Assembly: GCA_010093685.1 (NCBI GenBank)
Contig: MU006234.1
Span: forward strand, 188,165 to 252,164
DNA length: 64,000 bases
From: Ophiobolus disseminans
Lineage: Eukaryota > Ascomycota > Dothideomycetes > Pleosporales > Phaeosphaeriaceae
Direction: 5' to 3'
The translations under genes were made by a program, and so were the position numbers. How positions within the stretch are numbered: the first letter of the stretch is position 1; each line of letters begins with the position of its first letter. Under the pieces are notes generated by a model that worked only from the letters and a program-made list of their open reading frames with translations, was not told the DNA's origin and ran no database searches. Shown here one piece after another: positions 23,707-34,908 of the stretch.

Positions 23707-25484
23707 ATGATTCGCTCTTTCTTGCCTTCGAATGAGGTTTCGATCTCGGTTGTGGTACCATGTTTTGCTATTGGGCTTGTTTTCTGGGTGCGATCTACCC
23801 TCTACGTTTTGATTGGTCGTGCACTGATAGTTCGAAGACTGTTGCCCTCTGGATTTACCGTGTCTACTTCCACCCACTATCAAGATACCCAGGTCCAGCA
23901 AGCTACAAGCTCAGTGGATGGCCGTTATCATGGCAAGCGTATCAGGGGGACAGGCACATTTGGCACCTAAAAGATCACGAAAAATGTGGTAAAATTAAGC
24001 AACTCCTTGTCCAGCAGACATAAGCTAACGCCACCGAGGGCCTATCGTCCGCATTGCACCAAATACTCTCTCTTTCAACACTGTATCAGCTTTGAGCGCT
24101 ATCTACGGGCCTCGATCAGCCAATGTGGAGAAAGGCGAATGGTACAAGACCTTCGACATCGCTGCTGGAACGTACAGCAGCTTCACTGAGACCGATCGAG
24201 AGAAGCACGCCGTGAGAAGGCGGTGGATGAGTCCATCTTTCTCAGCCGAATCCTTAAAGGCAAATGAATCGAACGTGATCGACATCATCGAACGCTTCTG
24301 TGGGACTCTGAAGCCAAAAGACGGTGGATGGGGCGAGAAGTGGAATGCGAGCGATATGAGTACGTACCTCGGGTTCGATATCATGGGTGCGTTGGTGTTT
24401 GGTGCAGATTTCAAGACTGTGCAAGAGGAGGAAAATAGGGTCCTGGCAGACTCAATCTTGCCGGCAAGTATGCTGATGTACTGGGTATGTACCACCCCTC
24501 TATTTGATGGACCAGAACTGATTTTTGCAGGTCTCGTATCTACCTCTAGCATTTCTCGTTCGTCCACTACTGCGCACTCGTTTCTTCGAGACAGTTGGGA
24601 GTAAATCTGTAGCGGACAACAATCGCCTCATCGACTACTCTCAGAGCCAAGCGAGAATCCGCGTCTCGGAATTGAGAGAAGAGAAGCGAGCTGAGAGCGG
24701 ACGCATCGACTTCCTATCGCACGTAGTCGAAGCCGAAGACAAGAAAACAAGTCTCCGACCAACCCTCCCAGACCTTGGAACAGAAAGTCTAAACATGATC
24801 AACGCAGGTGCAGATCCCTTCAGCGGAGTCCTCGCCGGTGCATTCTTCTACCTCGTCCACAACCACGACGCCTTGAGAAAAGCAAGTGAAGAAGTCCGGT
24901 ATGTTTGGCCACCACATTCCTCCAAGTCTATCTAATCCATTTGCAGTTCAACATTCTCCTCCCCTACAGAAATCGTAAACGGTCCTCAACTGAACTCCTG
25001 CACCTACCTCTACGCCGTCATCGAAGAAACTCTCCGGCGCACTGCGCCTGTCCCATCCCACCTCCCCCGCGTCGTCCTCGGGGGCGGGATGATGATTGAC
25101 GACCAGTACTTCCCCGCTTCAACCGTAGTCGGCGTCCCCATGTATGCAATCCACCATAACCCAGCCTACTTCCCAGACCCATTTTCATTCACGCCAGAGC
25201 GCTGGCTCGGTAACGTACCTGAACTTAGTCGCAGGGCGTTCAATCCGTTCAGCATCGGCACGAGGCAGTGTAGTGGGAGGACTCTGGCGTATATGCAGTT
25301 GAAGTTGACGCTTGCGCATGTGCTGTGGCGGTATGACTTAAGAGAGGCGCCGGGGGAGGTGGGGAGGGGTGGAGGGGGGAAGGGGATGGGCGTTGGGCGG
25401 GAGAGGGAAGACGAGTTTCAGATGTGGGATGCGTTGGGGTTTGGGCGGAATGGGCCGATGGTGGAGGTTAGAGCGCGAGAGTAA
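23707..25484 (+). CDS. Cytochrome P450 monooxygenase
   Basis: Five exons: 23707-23787, 23838-23988, 24039-24484, 24531-24898 and 24947-25484, giving about 527 residues. It is predicted to be an ER-anchored haem monooxygenase. A hydrophobic N-terminal anchor (SVVVPCFAIGLVFW) leads into IYRVYFHPLSRYPGP, the fungal proline hinge. Then follow a C-helix region (DREKHAVRRRWMSPSFS), an I-helix AGADPFSG where the usual acid-Thr pair is Asp-Pro, the K-helix EETLRR (ExxR), PERW, and the haem loop FSIGTRQCSG with its Cys ligand. A Gly-rich insert sits near the C-terminus. The substrate is unknown, and no synthase or other pathway gene is adjacent. Intron 1 (50 nt) uses GTGCGA and AAG; it was chosen because only this pairing joins the anchor to the hinge in frame. 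Confidence 0.88.
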
Positions 25485-26485
25485 AGTTGGGTTTGTACCA
25501 TAAGCTCATTTGAAGGAATCGCATGCGATGCACTGCCGAGGATTACAAGCTTGCCGAATTTGACTAGGAAGTATATGGACGCTGGGTCATTTGAACGTCC
25601 CTTGACGCTGCTCAGGAAGACTGGAAGTCCATCAGGGACAGAGATTTGCTAGAAGGAAATCGATGCGGGAGAGGTCGATGCTATTGCAGGAAGATTTGCA
25701 ACGTCACAAGACTCTGGAGGAAGGAAAGCAAAAAATTTCACAAACACAGAACAGATTGAGCAGGATTCGGCCACAAAAGTACCCACTTCAGCTAGTGTAT
25801 GTGGAATCGATAGATGTATTCTAGTGAAAATTATTTTAAATTTGAGCCGTGATTTGCCACGGTTTAGATTTCTTGTGGCGTGACTGAGCTTGAAGGTTAA
25901 CATCTGAATTGTGTATTTCGTGCTACGATCAGGAGTTCGCGAAGCTGAATATGGGTGCATCATGTGAGGCCTGTCTTGAAAGGCGACCGGTACCGGGAAT
26001 GTAAACATGCTTCATGATCAAGGACAAATGACACTCGTGTGCTCCCGAAATCTTTGCCCTATAGTTTTGAGTATAGATCAGCTCCATAAGTAATAAGAAC
26101 CTGGCCATCGAATACACTCCGATACGTCTCTGGCCTATCGGGCAACTGTCGAAGCAAAATGAAGGTGCGCATCTTATCTCATGGTGCATTTGGAAGCCGA
26201 TAAATCCATGGGAAAACCAAAAACAGAATGGGTCACCTATATGCCCTTTTTGGGGGGGTTACCGGCGCACTGACATGCGGTTAGTTCCAAGGCTCGGTAA
26301 GAACCAATTTCTGCTTGTAAGCATGCTGCCCCGCTTTGTGTGCAGTCCAGTCACACTGATTAGCCCGTGGTCGGCACTAAAAATCTCTTTCATGTCAGAT
26401 TGGCGAGTCAGACTTGATCTCACAGCATTTGTTTTTTGTTTAGTGTTTATAATTTAATTAGCAAGCTACAACAGAATACACAATC
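25485..26485. other. Intergenic, AT-rich
   Basis: About 1 kb between the P450 and the tRNA gene. Only short frames without domains are present. I see no tRNA, terminal repeats or recognisable transposon motif; a G7 run lies near 26251. Confidence 0.4.
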
Positions 26486-26621
26486 GGTGAGATGGCCGAG
26501 GTAAGCTCAATCGATCCATCACCTTCTCAAATCAATCTTCTAACAATTCCAACAGCGGTTAAGGCGCTAGCTTCAGGTGCTAGTAACGAAAGTTGCGTGG
26601 GTTCGAGTCCCACTCTCATCA
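26486..26621 (+). tRNA. tRNA-Leu(CAG) interrupted in the D-loop
   Basis: Without 26501-26555 this is a full 81-nt class II tRNA: acceptor stem GGTGAGA with TCTCATC and discriminator A; D-arm GCC...GGC with the GG pair; anticodon arm CTAGC-TTCAGGT-GCTAG with anticodon CAG at 26574-26576; a long variable arm; and T-arm GTGGG-TTCGAGT-CCCAC. The B box (GGTTCGAGTCC) is intact and a T6 Pol III terminator lies at 26634-26639. There is no intron at the usual position 37/38. Instead the insertion follows purine 15, just before the conserved GG, so the A box is split in the DNA. All stems pair, so decay is not evident. The spliced product would read CUG codons. Confidence 0.85.
26501..26555 (+). other. 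Spliceosomal-type intron inside tRNA-Leu
   Basis: 55 nt starting GTAAGC and ending CCAACAG, with CTAAC at 26540-26544, so the branch A lies 12 nt before the end. Length, donor, branch point and acceptor match the short introns of protein genes in this window (44-58 nt typical). It does not form the bulge-helix-bulge expected by the tRNA endonuclease, and it is not next to the anticodon. Confidence 0.7.
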
Positions 26622-27018
26622 CTATCGAATTTCTTTTTTGCATAGACGTAGGTGTGGTGGTGTCGTCTTTTTGGTGGTGAACGTTCACTGCTGGCCCGTG
26701 CGCTGTGTGGAGCTCGACACGCGAGAGCGGGGCAGCAACAGGGTTATGGTTAGGTCCGTGCTCGTCCTGTCGCAACTTCAAGTTTCATGTCCTCTCCAAC
26801 GTCGCTGCAATTCTTCCCCTTTTTGTACATTTGTACATATGTGCCTGCCATAGACGGCTACCGAACGCCTGCTAGATGCGTCCGAGCTGATCGTCTCTGT
26901 CATGCTCCGACGCCCGCCTTGAGAGCTTGCATTGGCCCCGTCTCTGAATCTGTCGCTGGCTTATTGTTATCAGCAAATACATCCAGCACGTACTAACATC
27001 ATTCGTGGCGTCTTCAAG
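26622..27018. other. tRNA terminator and GH76 upstream region
   Basis: Begins with the T6 Pol III terminator (26634-26639). The rest is presumed promoter and 5' UTR of the GH76 gene; no other feature is supported. Confidence 0.4.
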
Positions 27019-28965
27019 ATGGGTTTGTTTGTTGTGTCATTTTGGCGTCTATGCATGGCAATCGGCCTGTTTTCCATTCTTTTCATCACGATTGGTGCTG
27101 ATATTCAACAACAAGGTACACCATGCAGCGATCAATATTCGAGAATTCCAACTGACAAGGCTAAGATGGACCGCCGGTCTACGAAGCTGATGGCCAGAAG
27201 GTTCTCCGGAAATTACAACCTACTACTTCTACGCCATCCCGTATACCTTCGCAGGCTCCACCGCCCACCGGGCTAACCCTCGCCCCCGATCACGAGCTCT
27301 TTGATCTCCACGATACACTCTACACGATGCAGGACCAGTACTTCTCTCTCTGGCTCGGCAAGTGGACGACAGCGATTGATTGGACTGCTGCAGTCCTGAG
27401 CACACACCTCACAGCCACACTGTCGACAATATCGAAGGCTTTCACTTATACCGGGCTGAGCACATCTGACGTTGAAAACGAGATCAACAAGTACTTCGCA
27501 CACAGCATGGCCTCCTACTATGGGGAGGAGGCTTTCGCGATAAGATTGCAGGCGTACGATGACATGCTTTGGGTCGTCCTGGAGTGGCTCGAGAGCATCA
27601 AGTTCATTCAAACTCATTCATCGAACCATCGAACATCTGATGCCAAAGACGACTCATATTGGCATGGTATGCAATTTACACCGGCGTTCGCACATCGGGC
27701 ACGCGTATTCTACGAACTCGCCGAAGAAGGATGGGACTCGCGGCTTTGCGGCGGAGGCATGACCTGGAATCCTCGACTCCTCCCGTACAAAAACGCAATC
27801 ACCAATCAGCTCTATATCACGGCCAGCATTAACATGTACCTGCATTTCCCTGGCGACCAGAATGACAGCCCCTTCAGCCCGAGCGTGAACATCACGGCTT
27901 GCATGAATCAATTGCACGGCGAGAAGCGAGGGAATTGCGATGATGGGAGCATGGGGATGTACGACCCGAGGTTTCTAAAAAAAGCGGTTGATGGCTACAA
28001 TTGGCTGAGAAATAGTGGCATGATCAACGAGGACCGCTTGTATACAGACGGCTTCCACATTCGCGACTACGCAAAGAACAGGAGCGCAACGACATGCGAT
28101 GTTCGGAATGAAATGGTGTATACCTACAATCAAGGCGTGATTTTGAGTGGCCTCCGAGGACTGTGGGAAGCCACGGGGAACATCACATACATCAGGCATG
28201 GGCATCAGCTGGTGACTAGCGTCGCAGGCGCCACAGGGTGGATAGGCAGGGGCAAGGGTGGACACGAAGAATACGACAGTGGGACAGGCAACAAATGGCA
28301 TGGGTTAGGCGCCAACGGCATTCTGATGGACTTTTGCGACCCATCCGGCTCGTGCAACCAGGATGGACAGACTTTCAAAGGTATTTTCTTCCACCATTTG
28401 GCATCTTTTTGCGAACCCCTACCACTAGAGCCAGTTGAGTCTGGCGTCACCTTTGGAGCGACTGAAGAGTGGGCATTCAGGCACCGGAGAAGCTGTAATG
28501 AGATAGCAATATGGGTCCGCCACAACGCCCAGGCTGCTCTCAGCACTCGCGACGCTGAAGGCCGCTTCGGATCATGGTGAGCAATATGTGCACGAACTAC
28601 CTATGAGGCGTATGCTAACTACTCGAATTCCCAGGTGGGGGGCACCACATATTTCCCACAAGACTATACTCTTCAGGAAGAACCCCGACCTGATCCTTCC
28701 TACACACGCCATTGACTATCGCAATCTCCCGTCGCTACTCTTTCTCGTTGGAATCGACCCAGAGAACTCTCAAAAGAAGCCCACATATAATGCTTTCCCC
28801 GATTTTAAGGTCTATCGGGACCGCAAGTATCGTCAAGCTAAGCCAGCGAGGTCAGGCGATCTCAACGATCGTGGCCGTGGGCGGACTGTCGAATCACAAG
28901 GGAGTGGGCTGGCCGTGGTGAGGGCCATGCATGAGTTTAAAAAGCGCAGTGAGCAGAAGACTTGA
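27019..28965 (+). CDS. Glycoside hydrolase family 76 (endo-1,6-alpha-mannanase, DFG5/DCW1 type)
   Basis: Three exons: 27019-27115, 27166-28576 and 28635-28965, about 612 residues. A signal peptide (MGLFVVSFWRLCMAIGLFSILF) is followed by a proline/threonine-rich linker, then the GH76 barrel: YFSLWLGKWTTAIDWTAAVL, AYDDMLWVVLEWL holding the catalytic Asp-Asp pair, CGGGMTWNP, ITNQLYITASINMYL and TYNQGVILSGLRGLWEATGN. It probably acts on cell-wall alpha-1,6-mannan. There is no clear GPI-anchor signal; the C-terminus after exon 2 is basic and unlike the family, and another frame ending earlier (near 28710) is possible, so the 3' end is uncertain. Confidence 0.85.
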
Positions 28966-29179
28966 GGGGTCGGCTTCGAGAGGTAAACCGTGGTGGAGAT
29001 AGACAGGCTGTAGTTTCAGTGAGTTGGTCGAATTTCTGTAGTCATCAACGCGGACGAATTTTCGCGTACATGCTGCATACATTACAACGGACTCAACGCC
29101 GCTCACGCTCAATAAAATCACTTCCAAACCCGCTCATCTGACCCTCGTGCATTGAACCGCGCACTCCATCTTCTGGGCC

Positions 29180-30917
29180 TCAACTAGTTGGCAACTCCTC
29201 ACCACCAAGCTCACACCTCGCCTCTACAGCCTCAAGTTCTGATCTCTCCCCCTCAAGTTCCACCCTCTCCGTCCCCATAATCTCGCTCACATCCCGATCC
29301 GGCATTTCCACCATCTCTACCCCCATCGCTTCGGGCTTCGGTACAGACTCGCCATGTAGCTCGCTCTTTTGCACATGGTCGTGCTCGTCGGTTGTTTTCG
29401 GAAAATGGCTCTGACTTTTCCGCTGACCGAGTCTGAACCCTGTTCTATGCCCTGCTATCAAAACCCCGATTGTACACAATACTAGAACTCCCACGCCGAC
29501 TCCGATACCGACTGATGCGCCTGTCGATAGTTTTATGCGTTTGCCACTACTTGTCGCGTTGTCCGCAGTCTTCTTCGATGGCGATAGGATGGGTACCATA
29601 TAAGCGGAACCGCCGTTAGAGTACGCTTGGCTGAGATTGAAAGTGCTGCGCTCGTAGTCGACAGTGATGTAAGTCTCTTGCAGGAAAGCGCGGCCAAGAA
29701 GGTATTGCTCGTGCTTTATGGCGCGCTTCAGGGGGAAGTAGTACGTTTTTGTAGTCGTTAGTGGCGGGAAGAGCTGGAGGTTGAATGAAGAGTAGGGTAG
29801 TGTGAAGTTTTTGAAGAGGCCGCGGGGATCGTTGGTTATTGAAAAGCTGATTGCAGGGTCTTCTTGTACTAAGTTGGCGTGCGTGGTGTCGTTGATGAGG
29901 TATAGTTGAAGTTTGTCGTCCCAGGTGAGATTGAGGGCGGCTTCGAAGATCCTGCAGGCATCGAGTGGCAGCCATATTTGTGGCAGCACACTGTCGATGC
30001 GGAAAGAGGGTGGTTGCGAGCCGATTGGGGAAGACCAGCTTACTGGCTTGGAGCCAGATAGGAAGATTGACTGGATGTGGACGTACAGAGAAGTGTTCTG
30101 CGGACTAGGCAAAGCACCGAATAGTGTGGTACTCTCGTTGAACCGCGACGTGTCATATCCACCAAGGATCAAGCTACCTGTAGTGTTTTCTGCACACCAT
30201 CGTCAGCAGGAGAACATGCATGTAAGCAATACAACGCCATACTCTTCGCCGAGCCAGCCGTATAGCTGAAGCTTCGACTCGGAATCGCCGACGCGCTATA
30301 TAGTTCCTCTAGCAGTGTCCGTCGCTGAACGCCCGTAGCACTAACAGATCCAACTGCCAAACCAAATACTCCCACGAAGAAGTCAATATTCGGAACTTCT
30401 AGGACGAATTGTCGCGCAACACCAAGATCTCTTAACTCATTGTGCCCAAAGTACACATTCTCTGATCCCCAGACCGCAGTTTCTGGGTTGCCGTTGGTAT
30501 GCTCGTGGAATCCAGGCTCCAGGCTCACACTAAATGGAATTTCGGCAAATCCTGTTTCATTCCATGTGCTCGAACGGCTGGAGAAGAAGGTAGTGCGATC
30601 CCGACACTGGTTGGTCGATGTGCTCTTGCACTCCTGCGACTCAAGTGGAAGCATGACTACGGGGTCTGAGATACCGGGCACGCATCGGAATGACTGGATA
30701 GGTTTTCCCACGCCTAGATTAAAGGTAGACCATGGTCCGTCAATACCGTCCCTAGTGTAGGTTAGTCCTTTGCAAGACCGAGCTTGCTGTTTGGTTTTTA
30801 CCACTGCCCGCTGGGTGGCACAACTAGTGGTACTCCGGTTGATGTTTGAGCAGAACTCACCAAGCGTGTCCCTACGAGGAGTACAGATAATGAATGGGCG
30901 TAAATTCTGAATAGCAT
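29180..30917 (-). CDS. Membrane-anchored pepsin-like (A1) protein, probable pseudoprotease
   Basis: Three exons: 30917-30802, 30751-30243 and 30189-29180, about 544 residues. A signal peptide (MLFRIYAHSLSVLLVGTRLVSSA) leads into the A1 fold (WDGIDGPWSTFNLGVGKP). The first active-site loop reads VPGISDPVVML, where a DTGS-type loop is expected, so the first catalytic Asp is not apparent. The second loop has IDSVLPQIWLP, keeping an Asp. LILGGYD and YLLGRAFLQETYITVDYE are typical A1 strands. One transmembrane helix (VGIGVGVGVLVLCTIGVLIAG) is followed by an acidic cytosolic tail of about 100 residues. This resembles fungal cell-surface A1-like proteins with altered active sites; a sensor or binding role is possible but unproven. 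Confidence 0.82.
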
Positions 30918-31812
30918 GATTGGAGAGCAAGAGGGATGGTTGTCAGCCCGAAACGAAACATCATGGCTTCACATTACTATGTGAGTATGCGACTATCATT
31001 TTCTTGATCAAGTGCCGCAACCTGACCTGTGTGGAAGGTTGATCAATTGCATGAGGCAACAGGGGTAACGAGCTGACAATCTTTGCTCTGATTGAGGACC
31101 TGCAAGTGCGCGACGCTCCTGTTAGTCGTGCCCAGTGATGCTTACCCCACTATCATTCGAGCTCTCTGGGAACTATTGGCTGTCGTACGAGTAGATAGCT
31201 GCAATGTTTTGCCGGCAATGCTGGTCGACTAAGTCGCAGCCACTAAGATCGTGGAAGCGTCGTTCCGAGAATTGGACTTCGTGGTTGGAGTGTCGCACGA
31301 GTGTGGCGGAGTGGTAAAATTGTATATGACTGCGATGTGATGGTATATTGCACGGCTACCGGGCCGCTTTGCCCTATTGAAGGCAGAGTGAATTTTCGTC
31401 AATTTATGCGTTTAGCTTCATTGGACTGGAGTTACGATCAAGGAGCGACGTTGTTACATCCACTTCATCATTGTCCTGGAACAGAACACCCTTCCTTCCT
31501 GCATCGTTCCTGTTCTCTACATCCTCATTTCGAGCTCGAGCTATACATCCCGCCCTTGTAGCGCTTCTGAACTTTAGCGAAATACTTTTCTAGCTTTGCT
31601 TTAGAGATTTATGCTCAAATATGACCTCTAAGCCTTACTAAGTGCCGCACCGAAGCGCTGGAGATGGCAAGGCAGCATGTGAAAGCGGCCTGCGATACCA
31701 GCGCCCGGTTTCAAGGCGAGTACAGCATCGTCGTCATTGATGCACGCAGGCATCTCGGAGGGCGTCTGAGTAAAGTTCGATCCGCCTATTTGCAAGAAAG
31801 TATCGGAGGGTT
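30918..31812. other. Intergenic
   Basis: About 0.9 kb between the upstream side of the A1-like gene and the stop of the BTB gene. Short frames at 31301-31561 (+) and 31628-31816 (-) show no domain. Confidence 0.4.
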
Positions 31813-32913
31813 TCATGCTGGTGGTGGAATGGTTGCCTGATCTTGGAGTTCCATCTTGCTCAATGCTTCGAGCAATGGTTTTTCATGATCCATATACTCC
31901 TGTTCAGCTTTGACAAGGTTTCGCTGCTCAGGTGCAATACGAAAATTCTGGAAGAAGAGTAATCTAGCATCCGCATGGTCCAGCAGGAGCTCATCCCAAT
32001 TCTCCGTGGTGCCTCTCAGTCGGAGTGGGTTTGCGAAATGTTGCACTACCAACTGGAGATAAAGTTGCCGTAGTTTTGAACGTGGTGCGGTGTTCTCGAG
32101 TACGTGCCGCACTTCGTCTGTCGTAATGGCCCGTGCAAAACTTCCTAACGCAGTGTACTGCCTGTAGACACGACTCATGGCGAAGTTTTTGAAGCCTTTG
32201 TCTAGTAACTTGTCGCCCAGGATCCAGCATTTTACATCTCGGCCGATCTGATGCTCTGGTTCGGCCGAGAATAACCTGGGGGCCGCAACGGTGTAGCAAC
32301 CATAATACAGCCATTCCACATATAATGCGAAGACTGCAGGATCGTCATTAGGGAGCTCGATCCGATTGGTTTGGCGTTCTTTGAAGTCGCGCGTGCATGC
32401 AGCCCTGAGAAAGGCCGAGTGATGCGACATCAGGCTCTTAGGAAGATACCATGAATCGTTGCATTCACAAGAGTCTGTATTTGGACCCGGACATGTACAT
32501 TCGACTGGACCGACACATACCCGGATAGCAGCACCGCGAAGTCTGACAATGTAAGCAAAGTTTCTGCGTGAACGCAATACAACTTACAGATCAAGATGCG
32601 CCCGATCCGTCCTCACCAATGATTTCTGAGCGTAAAATATTGGCGCTACGAAGCCCTGCGTAGGACTTTGGGTAGACGTTGCTGCTCTTTCGCCGCCCCT
32701 TCCTTGCCGGTAATCTGCCAGTCTAAGTTCTTCTTGGCTGAAGTTGGAATAGACTGATTGGGCGGAAATTGACTGATACTCGTCCAGATGGCGGCCAGAA
32801 TGATGATCGCTTCGCTCTGTATAAGGAACGAATGGGTTAAAGAACGTTCCAACAGTTGCGCCAGTTGTTGACTCATGTGATGATGCAGCAGCTGGGGTAC
32901 CGAAGGTGAACAT
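31813..32913 (-). CDS. BTB/POZ-domain protein
   Basis: Two exons: 32913-32588 and 32542-31813, 351 residues. A Ser/Thr/Gln-rich N-terminus (about 100 residues) precedes a BTB-like core: LLRGAAIRVCVG, LPKSLMSHHSAFLRAACTRDF, IELPNDDPAVFALYVEWLYYG and CWILGDKLLDKGFKNFAM. This is the usual fungal BTB layout of core plus a helical C-terminal part. A Cys-rich insert (CTCPGPNTDSCEC) between the first strand and the helix is unusual and could bind metal. Such proteins often act as dimerising adaptors, some for cullin-3; the partner is unknown. The gene is divergent from the UCH gene. Confidence 0.8.
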
Positions 32914-33455
32914 AGTTGTAGCTGGAGGAAACAGCTGCCGTGATCGCTGAGGTTAAGATGGACTGGAAGCGCGCGCCCTGAGGTGAGCCAGAGGTGAAAC
33001 ACGCCTTGCAGGGGCTATAACGAAGAAAGCTAAGCTCAGTTGTTGTGCCTGAAGATTGAATCCGTTCGATGATCAAAGGTAGCGGTGCGAACCGATGCGT
33101 AACCAGTGTCCACAGCCTCAACCTTTCCAAAGCGATAGTGGTGATCGAGGCTTGTCCTGGATGGGCATGGGATGGGTGGGGTGAACGAGAAGACCAGGCT
33201 AATTTAGCGCCTTGATCCAGAATGGTCACTAGTGTGTCCTCGACGGCGCCTGAGCCTAAGCACCAATATGTTCCGCCTCCTAGAGGATACAACAAGGAGT
33301 GACAGGATCAAAATACGTTGACCTAATATCTCACTTGTGGAAAAGAGCTAATAGGAACCCTTTCTATTTGTTTGGACACCCTGCAACTTTCCGTCCTGAC
33401 GTAGGCAGTGACAGCCTGCAGTACACATTCCCGAAAAAGATCTCAACTCGGCCAA
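32914..33455. promoter_or_regulatory. Shared upstream region of the BTB and UCH genes
   Basis: 542 bp between divergent start codons. No coding feature is supported. It presumably contains both promoters; no single site is assigned. Confidence 0.35.
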
Positions 33456-34246
33456 ATGGCTGAAACTCTAGTGCCTTCGCAAGTCTACCGCAAATACTTC
33501 GTCCCGCTCGAGTCAAACCCAGAAGTATTTACGGAGCTCGTTCACAGGCTAGGAGTACACGAGTCCCTGGAGTTCGAAGATGTACTTTCTTTGGACGATC
33601 CAGATCTACTCAGCTTCCTCCCACGACCAGTGTATGCACTAATCCTGGTATTTCCCACGGCAGTCGACTACGATGAAAAGATCAGAGAAGACAACAGCAA
33701 GTACGAGAAGGATGATAGCCACGAGGCTGAAAGCACTGTTCTGTACTTCAAGCAGACGATCAACAACGCGTGTGGATTGTACGCAATCCTACATGCTGTC
33801 TGCAATGGCGAAGCGAGGCTCTGGCTAGGTATGGCTGCTGCCTTTGTCAAACATGCATTCTAACCTGACCAGCACCGAATTCCACACTCGATAATATTAG
33901 GCAAAACGCATTGTGCTCCAGCGTCGAAGAGACCGCCCTGGCTCTCGAAGACAATGAAGAACTTGAGCGAGCATATGCCGAAGCTTCGCAGCAGGGAGAC
34001 ACTGAGGCGCCTGTGGACCCGGAGCAGGAAGTAGACCACCACTACATCTGCTTCGTCAAGTCGCACAAGAATGGTCACTTGTATCAGCTCGATGGGGACC
34101 GCCGACAATCAATTGATTTGGGCCCTGTCCCGATCATCGAGGACGTGCTTTCAGACCGGTGTCTCGATGTGATTCGCGGTATGATTGCAGACGAGGGTGG
34201 GAACATGAACTTCAGCCTCATGGCCCTTGTACACCCAGGGCTCTGA
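33456..34246 (+). CDS. Ubiquitin C-terminal hydrolase (UCH-L1/L3, Yuh1-like)
   Basis: Two exons: 33456-33828 and 33873-34246, 248 residues, the normal UCH-L3 length. It is a cysteine protease that trims small adducts from ubiquitin C-termini. The catalytic set is visible: oxyanion Gln and nucleophile Cys in FKQTINNACGLYAILHAV, His in DHHYICFV and Asp in LYQLDGDRR. The intervening crossover loop (ERAYAEASQQGDTEAP) is present, as expected for the family. The intron is 44 nt GT-AG, phase 1. The start is the first in-frame ATG, giving MAETLVPSQVYRKYFVPLE, a normal UCH beginning. Confidence 0.93.
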
Positions 34247-34320
34247 GAAGTTGACGACATGAGAAGAGACCTTTCAATAGACTGTGTTGAAAGTGGAGTA
34301 TGTAGGTAGCCAAGGAGTCA

Positions 34321-34666
34321 CACTCTTCGTGGAAGAAGTCTCCGAAGAGCGAGGAAGTGTGAACTATGAAGGACCTTTTTAGTTGTTCTGGCAACGAAAA
34401 GAAAGCACGAACAGCAGTGCAGCCGCATACACCGCACCAACACAAGACGTGAGGATGCGGGATGTTCCCCGAAAGGACTTGTGAGAGGTGTCAGGGACTC
34501 AAGTGGCTGGTGTGCGAATTGCAATGTGTACATGGAGGTAATGATACCAATCAGACAACCAATCCAGAGCAGTATTTGCTTGCATGAAAGCAAACACGGT
34601 CCGTGATGGTGATGGTGATGTTCATGTTGATGTCGAAGTTGCGGAGTTTGAGCGGAAGTTTTCATG
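34321..34666 (-). CDS. Small His-rich single-pass membrane protein (hypothetical)
   Basis: Open frame of about 115 residues starting MKTSAQTPQLRHQHE, followed by a run of six His, then a hydrophobic segment (ILLWIGCLIGIITSMYTL) that could span the membrane, and a Cys-containing basic tail. It lies between the UCH 3' end and the BuGZ-like gene, on the opposite strand to both. No family is recognised. The codons of the His run coincide with a GAT/GGT-type simple repeat on the plus strand, so the run may be incidental. Confidence 0.35.
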
Positions 34667-34908
34667 TCTGCCAAGGCTAAAGCGCGCTAAGGCCGACCTC
34701 AAGCTGGAGCTTCCAGTGGGAAAGCGCGACCGCAGATATCCTCGACCCTCTCGCAAGCAATTACCGCGCGTGTGCCCTGGGTGAGTCTCATACAGGCTAG
34801 CATCGCGAGACTTCGCATTGACACGTGCAGCGGAACCACACCAAGACTCCTGATCGCGCCGTCGCTGACTGCTCACGACCCCCAAGCCACCACACAGCGA
34901 CCGCGAAG

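Noticed and set aside
28577..28634. Reading through the last GH76 intron
   Set aside because: The frame stops at once after GSW (TGG TGA). Clean GTGAGC and CCCAG sites with a CTAAC branch point favour splicing, though the 3' end remains uncertain.
23707..31000. Secondary-metabolite cluster (P450, GH76, protease-like)
   Set aside because: No polyketide synthase, NRPS, terpene cyclase or transporter is nearby; the neighbours are housekeeping genes.
31628..31816. 62-codon frame overlapping the BTB stop codon
   Set aside because: The ATG overlaps the TGA, no domain is present, and fungal genes rarely use such coupling.
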